A stretch of DNA of 64,000 nucleotides from Camarhynchus parvulus. Lineage: Eukaryota; Chordata; Aves; Passeriformes; Thraupidae. The notes under the pieces were generated by a model. That model did no database searches. It had not been told where the DNA came from and saw only the letters and a program-made list of their open reading frames with translations. The stretch lies in the NCBI RefSeq assembly GCF_901933205.1, contig NC_044600.1, forward strand, positions 5,618,501 through 5,682,500, in the 5' to 3' direction. This document shows positions 55,267-64,000 of the stretch, piece by piece (within the stretch, counting starts at the first letter, position 1; every line of letters begins with the position of its first letter). The position numbers and the translations under genes were made by a program.

Positions 55267-55442
55267 ATATCATGGAGTGGTTTGTGTTGGAAGTGATCTT
55301 AAATCCCATCCAATCCCACCCCTGCCATGGGCAGGGACAGTTTCCACAATCGCAGGTTGCTCCAAGCTCTGTCCAGTCTTGTCTTGGACATTTCCAGGGA
55401 TGGGGCAGCCACAGCTTCTCTGGGAACCTGTGCCAGGGGGTA
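55267..55442 (-). mobile_element. CR1 LINE 3' fragment
   Basis: ATCATGGAGTGGTTTGTG, CCCCTGCCATGGGCAGGGAC, GGACATTTCCAGGGATGGGG, CCACAGCTTCTCTGGGAACC. Homology is lost after GTGCCAGGGGG. Confidence 0.93.
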
Positions 55443-56151
55443 TCACAGGGTGCCCTGAATGGCCACAGGTTGTGGTTCTGTCACCCTGTCCTGAGCACAG
55501 CAGAGCTGGGAGGTTCCTGGCACCATCAATCCTGGTTCCTTAGGTGGAATTTGCCTTGTGGAATTTGCCTCTGTACCTTCACCACCTTGGCTAATGGGCT
55601 ACAAACCCACCTGGGCCGTGGCAGAGCTCAGCCAGGGGAGGGGGAAGGGAAGAGGAGAAATAAAATGAAGTGGTTTGAATTTTTCAGGGCAGCAGAGATT
55701 TCTGTGAGTGGGAATAGGGCTGGAATGCTTTAGTAACCCAATCCAGTGCCAGGCCTTCTGCACATGGGAAAAAGAGGCAGGAGTTTTGGAGACCTAAAGC
55801 CATCTCCTGCCTCAGCTCCTGGCACACCAAAACCTGGAAAAGGCTTCCTGGAGCTCTGTGCTGCCTGCCTTGTGTTTATGGTACCTCCTTTGCACTTTGT
55901 GGTTTACATGGATTGCAATACACTGGATGGGAGGTGTGATCCCACTGCTGGTTGTGCTCCCCCTCTGGAGTCTCCTCTCTCTCTGTACACTCCTTTATAT
56001 TTATGGACTGTGGGATCCTCACACTTGTGGTTTCTGTACCACACACTCAGCTCAGTGAAATGTTATTTAAAACGTGCAGAGCAGCTCAGGGTGTGCTGAC
56101 AGTACCCCAGGATTGGAGGGGAAGTGCTTTTCCATGGCAAGAGTGGGTCCT
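55443..56151. other. unique sequence, no gene seen
   Basis: A 14-base duplication (GGTGGAATTTGCCT/TGTGGAATTTGCCT) lies near 55541-55568. No gene is recognised before the polypurine array. Confidence 0.4.
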
Positions 56152-56397
56152 GGAGGAGAGGAGAGGAGAGGAGAGGAGAGGAGAGGAGAGGAGAGGAGAG
56201 GAGAGGAGAGGAGAGGAGAGGAGAGGAGAGGAGAGGAGAGAGAGGAGAGGAGAGGAGAGGAGAGGAGAGGAGAGGAGAGGAGAGGAGAGGAGAGGAGAGG
56301 AGAGGAGAGGAGAGGAGAGGAGAGGAGAGGAGAGGAGAGGAGAGGAGAGGAGAGGAGAGGAGAGGAGAGGAGAGGAGAGGAGAGGAGAGAGAAAAGG
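56152..56397 (+). repeat. (GGAGA)n pentanucleotide microsatellite, pure polypurine
   Basis: About 246 consecutive plus-strand purines, GGAGA units with one phase slip near 56240. It has the same unit and same strand as the array at 4904-5120, about 51 kb away. Purine-rich GGAAGAGGAGAAGGG sequence continues, with scattered pyrimidines, to about 56490. Peptides of Arg/Gly/Glu or Leu/Ser read from it are artefacts. Confidence 0.97.
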
Positions 56398-56490
56398 CAA
56401 GGGAAGAAGACATGGAAGAGGAGAAGGGAAGAAGACAGGGAAGAGAGGAGGGGAGGGAAGAGGAGAAGGGAGAGGAGAAGGGAGAGGAGA
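56398..56490 (+). repeat. degenerate purine-rich extension of the GGAGA array
   Basis: AAGGGAAGAAGACATGGAAG, then GGGAGGGAAGAGGAGAAGGG twice-like words. Only three or four pyrimidines occur in about 90 bases, which suggests an older eroded edge of the microsatellite. Confidence 0.75.
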
Positions 56491-56789
56491 GGTTGCCACC
56501 CTCCACCTGAGCTTCACCACATCCACATCCCTCTGGAAAGAGGCAGTGCCTGTCCCAGAGCAGCTCTACTGAAGATCCAGCTGGGAATGACAGCCCACAT
56601 CACCAGTGTGATTCCATGATCCCAGCTTTCCAGGGCAGAGGCTGCAGCTGTGAGCTCTGGGGCTGGATGCAGTAGGATACAGAGCCACCCCTTCCATCTC
56701 TCCTTTATCCCAGCTATCTTGTCACTGCTCTGTTTATTTGGTCATTTTTGGGAAGGGAAGAAGGCAGAGGGGGTCCAATTTTCAGCAGC
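56491..56789. other. unique sequence, no gene seen
   Basis: Nothing recognised in this spacer. Confidence 0.4.
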
Positions 56790-56970
56790 CCGTGACAGCA
56801 TAATTAGGGAAATATAAATGAAAGAAAAACACACTCTAGAAATCCGGAGACTTTCACATATTTTCCCTGTTATTCCATCGCCCTGGAAAAATAAAAGCTA
56901 CTCAGCAGGAACATTTATTAGCAATTAGGATCTCAGGCACTGGGGACAATTGGGGTAATTAAAGCTTCCC
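56790..56970. promoter_or_regulatory. AT-rich candidate conserved non-coding element
   Basis: GCATAATTAGGGAAATATAA, CACATATTTTCCCTGTTATTCC, GGAACATTTATTAGCAATTAGG and GGGTAATTAAAGC cluster within 170 bases. Repeat-free; contrasts with the GC-rich flanks. Confidence 0.35.
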
Positions 56971-58680
56971 ACAGCCTCCTGTGCCACCTCCTTCTCCCTG
57001 TGCTGCCTCCATGGGACTGGACACTGTGGATCTGTGCGAGCTCAGGCACCAGCAGCATTCAGCAGGTCAGCAAGGCCAAAACCCACAGATCATCCTCACC
57101 CTCTCCAGGTCAGATCATCAACAAATGAACAACATTCCCCAAGGGAAAAGAAAATAATGAAGAGGATCATGTGAAAAAGGGCAATAAAATCTTGTAGAAG
57201 AACAAGAAAATAGCTCAGTTTTCTGCCTGTTCTCCTTTCCCTGCCCATCCTGACACTGGGAGCAGCTCTCTTGGAATGGAAGCTTTGCATGGGTACAGGA
57301 GGCAGAATCTCCAAGCTGAGTTTAATCTCAAGGTGCAGATTTGGGTTTATGTTAGTGTGAAGCTCAGGACTGGCTTTGCCATTGGGAGGATGTGTGGCTG
57401 GAGCAGGCATGGTTTGCCAGGAAGGAATTAAAGCTCAATTCCCATGGTGCTGTGAGGAGCAGGAACTTCCCTCACTGCCTCACCTGCCCAAAGAATAAGG
57501 GAAATACAAGAATAATTCAAGAAATGAATGAGAGGGACTGGCCTAATATCCTTCTCAGGCAGGAAGATCCCCATTTTCTCTGGGATTTCTGGTCTTGCTG
57601 CCATTCTTCCAAACCCAGAAAGATCCAGAATGATCCCAGAGTCTGGATTTTGGTTTCACCAGGAAGCCTCTGCTTTATACCAGTAATGCAAAGAGCTTTT
57701 AAAAAGCAACTTTTGTAGTGACTTTATTTCATTCCAGTATTGTAACATAACCCAATTTGAGTGAGGAACTCACAAACAGGGAATGCTGACGCTCATTCCA
57801 TGACCAGCTCGGAATTTTCCTGCTGTGCTGATTCTTTGGCCTATTTTTATCTTCTTTTTTTTTTCCCTTTTGCAAAGGTTTTATTTTGGATGAAACCATG
57901 TTTTCCAGGAAGCAAAAATGTCATTGTTATTTTCTTAATCCCTTCTAGCTGGGCTGATCCCAATGCCTGAATGCCAGGGATCTATTTGAACACTCCATGG
58001 CATCACAGTAGCAGTTTCCCTTTTCCTCCTTCTCTTTTCCATCCCAACACAACCCATTCCTGGAATTCTGAACTGGATTCAAAGTGCTGCCAATCTGCAC
58101 CCAAGTAGGTGGCAACAGGGAGTTTTTTCCATTGCAAAACTGTCCACGTGAAATTCCCAAAGGATTTGGGACCTGAGCTGTGCAAACCCAAGGACTGAAG
58201 GGAATGGGATGTGACTGTCCCAAATTTAAGCCCAGAATCCCATGGCAAAGGTGACCTCTGCAGCCAGAAATCTCTCACTTTGAGCACAAACCTTTTTGAT
58301 TTTTTTGATTTTCCCTGGTCGGGAGAAGGATTCCACTGATGACTCCAATTTCCCGTTTCAGAATATGCATTTCTCAGTCACCTCCAATAACCAGGTCATG
58401 ATCCCAGCAGGCATCCAGTGACCCTCAGGGACAAAATGCCTGGTTTTGTCACCAATTCCAGATTATTATTTCTGGAGAGAGAAAAATCGGATTAAAAGTC
58501 ATTCCTTGGCCACCAGGACGAACTCCCTGGCACAGCAGGAAGGAGGGAATTGGGATCATGATGCTCCTGGAAGCCTCTTGGGCATGATTTCCTGGGAGAA
58601 GGGGAAAAACAGGCAGGACATTGTGCCCAGAGGTTCTCCCTGCGTGGCTGCATCTCCTCCAGCAGCAGGTTTGAGTCATT
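56971..58680. other. unique, relatively AT-rich sequence
   Basis: 57120-57190 and 57700-57960 are AT-rich. TTTTTGATTTTTTTGATTTT lies near 58290. No transposon or exon is recognised. Confidence 0.4.
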
Positions 58681-58780
58681 CCTGAGTGTCCCTGAGTGTC
58701 CCTGAGTGTTCCCGAGTGTTCCCGAGTGTTTCTGAGTGTTCCTGAGTGTTCCTGAGTGTTCCTGAGTGTTCCCGAGTGTT
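58681..58780. repeat. 10-bp tandem repeat, 10 copies
   Basis: CCTGAGTGTT/CCCGAGTGTT/CCTGAGTGTC variants in exact 10-bp register, ten consecutive copies, ending at CCTTCAGCC. The period is close to one helical turn. On the minus strand it reads as Glu/His/Ser/Gly/Thr repeats. Confidence 0.95.
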
Positions 58781-59290
58781 CCTTCAGCCACATCCACACC
58801 CAGCACCTGCAGCACAGGGCAGACCTGTTGGGTTCATCCCAGGAAATCCCTGTTCTCCCTTTGGGAAGGGCTGTGCAGTGCCCTGAGCCCCCGCTGATGT
58901 TCGTGGCGAGGCGATGCCGATCCCTGCGCAGAGCCCCGGCATGGAAGGCAGGAATCCCGGCATTCCAGGGGGGATTTGAGTGAGGCAGCCCTGATTCTCT
59001 GCCCTAATGGGTTGTTAATCCATCCCCAGTGCATCCCATTTGCCAGCTGATTCCCGGGGGTCCCGGCGTGCCTCCATCCTGCAGACGTTTGCTGGCAGCC
59101 CGTGGTTTCCCGGGATCCCCTGGGAATGGAGCAGGGACTGCAATAATCCCCCCAGCATCCCCCCAGCATCCCCCCCCCGGCCCCAGAGCCGCTGGCAGCC
59201 GCAGTGATCCGCACATTATGGGATTTATATGAAGTGCTGCTGAACAAGAAAGATTTGAGGGGGTTTAGCAGCTCCCTGGGACAGGGATGA
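58781..59290. other. unique sequence, no gene seen
   Basis: CpG-enriched near 58895-58970. Short repeats of CCCCCCAGCATC occur at 59148-59173. Nothing else. Confidence 0.4.
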
Positions 59291-59641
59291 GCTCAGAGCT
59301 TTGGCTCGTGCTCCAAGCGGGGCTGGAGCTTTAAAGTCACACAACAGCAGAGGCCTGAGGAGGGTGAAGGTTCCTCCTCCTGTCCCCTGGGGTGTCCCCA
59401 TGGCACAGCCAGGACACACAGCAGGACTGGGACTGCAAAAGGCCTTCCAATACTCCAGAATTATCCTCAGAGCTTTGGCTCATTCTCTGAGCTGGGCCGG
59501 GGGTTTGTAGTCACACACCAGGAGAGGCCTGAGGAAAGCAAAGGGTGTCCCCATGGCACAGCCAGCACTCCTGAGGCGCTGCCAGGACCCACAGCAGGGC
59601 TGGGAATGCACGAGGCCCTCCAGCGCTCCAGAAGTGTCCTC
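59291..59641. repeat. approximately 176-bp tandem duplication, 2 copies
   Basis: CTCAGAGCTTTGGCTCGTGC (59291) and CTCAGAGCTTTGGCTCATTC (59467) start two copies that share AGTCACACA, AGAGGCCTGAGGA, GTGTCCCCATGGCACAGCCA, CACAGCAGG.CTGGGA and CTCCAGAA. Copies differ by small indels (a GAAGGTTCCTCCTCCTGTCC segment is missing from the second) and many substitutions, so the duplication is old. Minus-strand peptides share RPLL.CD.K.PA, as expected from the DNA duplication. Confidence 0.88.
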
Positions 59642-60109
59642 AGGTGACAAAGCTGGTGACAAATGATGCACTCAAGTGATGCTTTACTGAAGGGACGGGG
59701 ACTGAGAGAAGCTTCTTGTGCAGTGCTGGAATAAGCAAAGGGCTCCTGAGCAGGAAAGAGGGTTTATCCAAACATCAACCTTGAGTCCACCCATGTCCTG
59801 CTGCTGCAGCCCCTTCCCTGCCCCCCCAGGACAGGGCTTTATTCCCAGGCATCAGCTGGATTTTCCCTTTTACTCCTTTTGCTGAAGTCTGCCTTGCAGC
59901 TCAGCTTGGGGCAGCTCAAAAACCAACCCAGCCCTGCCTAAAAAGGAGCAGGAGCACCCACAGAACCCCAGGCCAGTGATCAGGTCTCACCAGGAGGCTG
60001 GAATCTCATCCATCAGGAGTGAGGAGCTGTGGGATTAACCCCCTTGGTGGTTCCTCACTCCCTTCAGACAGAAAAGCTTTTAATAGGTCAGCAGATAAAG
60101 AAGCAGCAG
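59642..60109. other. unique sequence, no gene seen
   Basis: No further copy of the 176-bp unit is found. Nothing recognised. Confidence 0.4.
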
Positions 60110-60340
60110 TGCAAACATTCCTTATCTGCCCTGCCATGCCTGGGCTCTGGAATACAACTGATCCCTGCCATGTGCAGCCCCACTCCAAGGAGTTTATCTT
60201 CATTGGAGGCACAGTCATCCAGCGAGATTGGGATGTAATTACCTCCTGCAAACCCAACTGCAAATCTTCCCAGCCAGTCATTAGCTCCGAGACAGGCAGA
60301 CAGGCAATTACAGATGAATAAATGACTGAGAAATGACTCC
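60110..60340. promoter_or_regulatory. candidate conserved non-coding element
   Basis: GGAGTTTATCTTCATTGGAGG, GAGATTGGGATGTAATTACC, CAGTCATTAGCTCCGAGAC, CAGGCAATTACAGATGAATAAATGAC. Non-repetitive with homeodomain-like TAATTA and ATTAG cores and a CAGACAGG repeat of SMAD-like words. Confidence 0.35.
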
Positions 60341-60664
60341 AGGAGCCTCTCAGCCCTGCTTGCACCTCCAGCTCACAGTCTGAGGCGCAGCTCTAAGCTG
60401 TCCATCAGGCCCACCTGTGCCTGGCACGAGCCTTTCCTGATCCCACCCCACTCCTCCTGGCCTTCCCAAGGGCCCCACAGGTTACCCCACACCTCCCTCC
60501 CCCTGATCCCGGCAAGGGCAAAGCCCCCAGCTGCCTTTCCACAGTCTGGGATGGACCTGGATAACCTTGATGAGGCCCAGCCCAAGGCTCCAACACCTCC
60601 AGAGTGTTTCACTCCTGGCTGAACTTCTCTTTCCCCTTTTTCCCTTCCTCCCTTCTCTCCACAG
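60341..60664. other. unique sequence ending in a polypyrimidine tract
   Basis: Ends in CTTCTCTTTCCCCTTTTTCC and CTTCCTCCCTTCTCTCCACAG, a strong acceptor-like tract for the 43-nt candidate exon that follows. Confidence 0.4.
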
Positions 60665-60707
60665 GTTTTTAAGCCTTGGTTCTGAACGTGTGAAGTCTCG
60701 CAAACAG
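60665..60707 (+). other. candidate 43-nt micro-exon
   Basis: Framed by a ~45-base polypyrimidine tract ending CCACAG and by a canonical donor CAAACAG/GTGAGC. One frame is open across it (FLSLGSERVKSRKQ after one leading base), the other two have stops. Length and edges look like a small internal exon, but no neighbouring exon or protein family is recognised. It could also be chance or a non-coding exon. Confidence 0.3.
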
Positions 60708-61877
60708 GTGAGCCATAAAAAGCTGGAGAGGAGTTTGCAGGGAGGCAGCAGCACCAGGGGCTTGTGGTTGGAGCAGGCAGCAAGCTAGGACACTCGGGAT
60801 CACAGCCTGGCTCCAGTAGGAATTTCCTCAGTGGCCCTGGGAAAGGGGCAGAGTGGAGTCCCACAAGAGCTGGGCTCCCTTCACAGCATTTCTGAAGGTG
60901 CCAGCACCCAGAAACTCCCCCAGAGCTTTAGGAACTGCTCTCCCTCCACTGGGATCACCCACCTTCCTCTTCCTCTGCCCCCTGGGAGCCTGAAAGAGCT
61001 GGAAAGTTTCCAAACCTTTCCCAAGGAGGCTGGGTGAGTTGTGCTGGATGCATTTCCCAGCTCTGCTCATTCTGAACAAATGGAACACTCCTCCCCACAG
61101 ACCCCCCTAAAAGCTTTTCATTAATTCCTCTGCAGTGGTGCCAGCATTCCCAGTTACCTACTGGAGCATACTGGGACTGCCAGCACCTCATCCCCACGCC
61201 TGCATTCCTGCTCCCCCCTCCTCCACCCCAGCAGCTCTGGATGTTTTATCGGGTGTGATTATTTACTTAACGAAACGCAGGTATTTGCAGCCCGGAGGGT
61301 TTTCCCCACCGGGAGGCTGGAATAACAGCACGGAACAGCCTCAGGCCTTGGGAATACTCACAGCATCCTTTGCTCGGGGAGATGGCGTGCTGGCAGGAGG
61401 AGGAGGAGCAGCTCAAGAGGTTGTTTGATTGTTTCCTGGTTGTGAAAAAAGTCAGCTGGTTCCAGGGTGAGCGGAGGAGGAGGGAGATGCAGGGAAAGGG
61501 GTGGTGATGGTAGCGACACTTCTGGCACAGCTTTGGCCATATGGAAGCCTGGATTCCTGGCAAGCCAGGGCTGTGGGTGGCCAGGTCTCCCTCATCTCCC
61601 ACGGGAGGATTTTCGTGGATGCAGAGCCTCCTCCCAGCCCAAACAGCTTCAGCTCTCCTTTGTCTCCTGTAGAAACCTTGCCATGCTTGGGATGCTCAGG
61701 GGAAGGCTCCTTCTCTGTGACCCCACACCTACAACAAGGCAAATTCACTTGGTTCTGGGGCCCCAGCCTGGGCTGGAGCTCTGGGGGTACCTCACAGTCT
61801 CAGGGGGACCTCAGTGCTCTCCACAAGCATCTGGAAGGGGATTGTAGCAAGGTGGGGCTGATTGCTTCTGCCGTGTC
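60708..61877. other. unique sequence, no gene seen
   Basis: A (GGA)n patch lies near 61397-61411 and 61475-61485. The 126- and 170-residue frames at 61467-62013 run into the CR1 copy and have no domain. Confidence 0.4.
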
Positions 61878-61995
61878 CCAAGTGAGAAAGGAAAACGGCC
61901 TCAAGTCGCACAGGAGAACTTCAGATTGGATATTAGGAAAAGTGTTTTCACTGGAAGAGTGGTCAGGCTTTGGAGTAAGTTGCCCAGGTAGCAGG
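61878..61995 (+). mobile_element. CR1 LINE internal fragment, second subfamily type
   Basis: Carries GAAAACGGCCTCAAGTCGCA, CAGATTGGATATTAGGAAAA, GTGTTTTCACTGGAAGAGTG and GTTGCCCAGGTAG, the CR1 part upstream of the 3' terminus. The usual last ~100 bases are missing, so the copy is truncated at both ends. Confidence 0.8.
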
Positions 61996-63182
61996 AGTAT
62001 GAGCAGGAGGTGAGGGAGACATCTGTTCTCCGGAGGATGGATTTTAGCTCCCTTAGGGAGCTCCCTTTATTCTCCCAGCCCTTAGTGTTGGATCCCAGCC
62101 CTTTCCCACCCTTGCACTCCTTCCTTCCAGCACACTCCCAGTGCAGCACCTGGAACGTGGCTGCTGTACCCTTGGGCAAGGCAGGAATATGGAAATGTCA
62201 GTGTTATTTGCAAGGCAATAATGTTTGGAGCCGGGAGGTCACTGGGCATTAACCTGCTGATGACACTGTTTAATCTTCCCAAGAGGCTGGAATCAAAGGG
62301 AAAACACAGCGAGCTCATTCCCAGGAGTGTGTCCTGCACTCGGGGTTACAATCAGAGGAATGTGGGCTGTGTTTGGACTTGGCTGGGTTAGGAAAGGCCT
62401 TTGCAGAGGTTTGTTTATTCAGAGGTCAGTGCAGCCACTGGGAGGGAGCTGCCAGCCAGGGCAGGGGACAGCTGCTCCTGTGCTGGCCCTGCTGCCTTAC
62501 CTGGCACAGCACTGGGTCAGGTGAGCACCCAGAAGTGCAGGTGAGGGCTTTCTGCTGGAACATCTTCCACTGAATAAACAGCTGGAAGAGCCTGGAGTGT
62601 TCTCCTCTATTGCTGTCTATGTTCACTCCTGAAAATCCAGATATGGTCCTCATCCTTTAAAGTTACCCTTGCGGTGGTCCTCACCAGGGTGGGTGAGGCT
62701 GAGGTGGTTTCAGGGCTGTTGTCTCCACACTTATTCCTCTGGGATTCCCCCTGTGCTGGCTCTCATCTGTCTGAAATGGCAATTTTTGTTTGGCTCTGTC
62801 AGGATATGCTGGCAATTCTTTTTTCCACTTCAACATCTTTAGTGTGTTCTCTAGAACCAGGCTGAAACACAAAAGGATCTGAAGGCATTTTAAGGCACCC
62901 CTCAAGCTCCTCAAGAAACTGCTCTGGCAATTTTCAGGACTTTCTTGCTAATTGTTTGTCAGCGGGACAATTTCTCAGTGATGCTGTCACTGACAGTGGG
63001 CACAGGGGGGACAGGTCCCAGAGCCAAGTCACAAAGTCACTGCAGAAACAGCTGTCATGGATTTAGACATTGCCATCCACTGCTGAGCTGGGATTACAGC
63101 TGGGAATTCTCTCCATCAGCTTCAGGGCAATGTCAGCAAGGTCCATGTATGAGTTAGCAAGGGGTGTTTATGGAGCATAATC
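61996..63182. other. unique sequence, no gene seen
   Basis: 62200-62280 is somewhat AT-rich. No gene or repeat is recognised. Confidence 0.4.
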
Positions 63183-63345
63183 AGGGATTCCCAGAATGGT
63201 TTGGTTTAGAAGAGACTTTAAAGCCCATCCAGAGTCACCCCCTGCCATGGGCAAGGTCACCTTCCACTATCCCAGGTTTCTCCAAGCCCCATCCAACCTG
63301 GCCTTGGACATTTCCAGGAATGGGAAGTCCACAAATTTTCCTTAA
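63183..63345 (-). mobile_element. CR1 LINE 3' fragment
   Basis: GGGATTCCCAGAATGGTTTGG, CCCCCTGCCATGGGCAAGG, CCTTCCACTATCCCAGG, CCATCCAACCTGGCCTTGGA, CATTTCCAGGAATGGGAAG. Homology fades after CCACAAATTTTCC. Confidence 0.93.
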
Positions 63346-64000
63346 AGGAAGATGGAAACCAAGCGTGGAACACATCCAATTCCATGCCCAGAGCTGTGGA
63401 GATCCAAGCTGTGGTCAAAGTCCTGCTCCAGAGGCCAAGGCCCCTGTTCTCCATTCCCAGGCTACCAATTCCTGCTGTCCTTGCACTTTGCTTCTCTTCC
63501 CTCAGAAGCTGCCGAGGCATCAAATTCTTGTCCGGGAGTTTTTACAGAGGGGCACCAAGTCTGACCACACCTGACCTGAACAACCACGGCCATGGCGGGA
63601 AGCAGATTGTCTTTCCTTAGTCCCTTTCCACAGAATATGGCAAATAAAAGCTTAGGAATTGCTGTAGAAGCAAGAAAATCCTCCAGCATGGCTCTGTGCC
63701 TGCAAACTCAGGCTCAATTCCCCATCTCCCCAAGGAATCCATGCCAAGAGCAATCGGATGCGGGGCATGACCTTTGTCAGCACTTCCGACACCCTTTGTT
63801 GGTCACCTCCATAAGCTCCTGCCTGGTCTTTAATTCACAAAGGGAAAGGATCTGATCCCATCCTCCATAAACACCAGGAGATTCCAGTGGCTGATGTGAT
63901 TCCAAGGGAGCCTGAGCAGAGAGAGGGACTCTGCGAAACAAAGCTCTTGGTTAAACAACATCGATGGCTCAAATATTTGCCAACACTTGTGAACACAAAT
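63346..64000. other. unique sequence, no gene seen
   Basis: The right end of the window shows no recognised repeat, exon or motif cluster. Confidence 0.4.

Noticed and set aside
58681..58780. CRISPR or protein-binding iteron array
   Set aside because: Simple 10-bp tandem repeat with no spacers and no replication context.
1..64000. tRNA, rRNA, snRNA or miRNA genes
   Set aside because: I looked for A/B boxes, conserved rRNA cores and long hairpins and found none convincing; a covariance-model search would be decisive.

Overview
This window looks like non-coding nuclear DNA from a bird, most likely a songbird or close relative. The main evidence is about 23 pieces of CR1, the dominant avian LINE. 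All are cut off at the 5' end and keep only the 3' end, with the conserved stretch around a 'CCCTGCCATGGCAGG'-like core and a 3' terminus of the form CCAACCCAAACCATTC...GATTC. There are no operons, ribosome binding sites or compact genes. The open frames are short, overlap on both strands, and mostly lie over repeats or unique sequence with no recognisable domain. I found no protein-coding gene, tRNA, rRNA or other RNA gene that I can support.

Layout. 1-303: minisatellite with a 29-bp unit that alternates as 58-bp dimers and runs off the left edge. 0.3-4.6 kb: unique sequence, two plus-strand CR1 pieces and an AT-rich block near 3.1 kb. 4.6-5.3 kb: a CpG-rich patch, then a pure polypurine (GGAGA)n array of about 217 bp. 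5.3-16.5 kb: CR1 pieces, a 17-bp tandem repeat at 10.0 kb, a 33/36-bp minisatellite at 10.66-11.03 kb, and a homeodomain-site-rich candidate enhancer at 12.64-12.96 kb. 17.0-17.3 kb: a GGGGAT/GGGAAT array with strong G-quadruplex potential. 20.8-22.1 kb: a CpG-rich block followed by an AT-rich candidate conserved element. 22-44 kb: mostly unique sequence with CR1 pieces, small tandem repeats and several AT-rich candidate regulatory blocks, including a near-perfect palindromic TAAT-TT-ATTA site at 29.65 kb. 43.85-45.25 kb: a CpG-rich block next to a minus-strand retroviral LTR with visible CCAAT, TATA-like and AATAAA signals. 47.7-48.3 kb: the best CpG-island-like block. 50.7 kb: a decayed 39-bp minisatellite. 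52.5 and 53.2 kb: CTGGTG-type and (ATCC)n repeats. 56.15-56.4 kb: a second, longer (GGAGA)n polypurine array. 58.7 kb: an exact 10-bp tandem repeat. 59.29-59.64 kb: an approximately 176-bp tandem duplication. 60.67 kb: a 43-nt sequence framed like a small exon.

The parts do not work together as a gene system. The best reading is an intergenic or intronic stretch, possibly near a developmental gene because several blocks are rich in homeodomain-type motifs, littered with old CR1 copies and tandem repeats. The most notable features are the non-B-DNA arrays (two polypurine tracts and one G4 array), the LTR beside CpG-rich sequence, the clustered TAATC sites, the dimeric homeodomain palindrome and a few splice-framed exon candidates. 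No new defence, mobile or biosynthetic system is visible.
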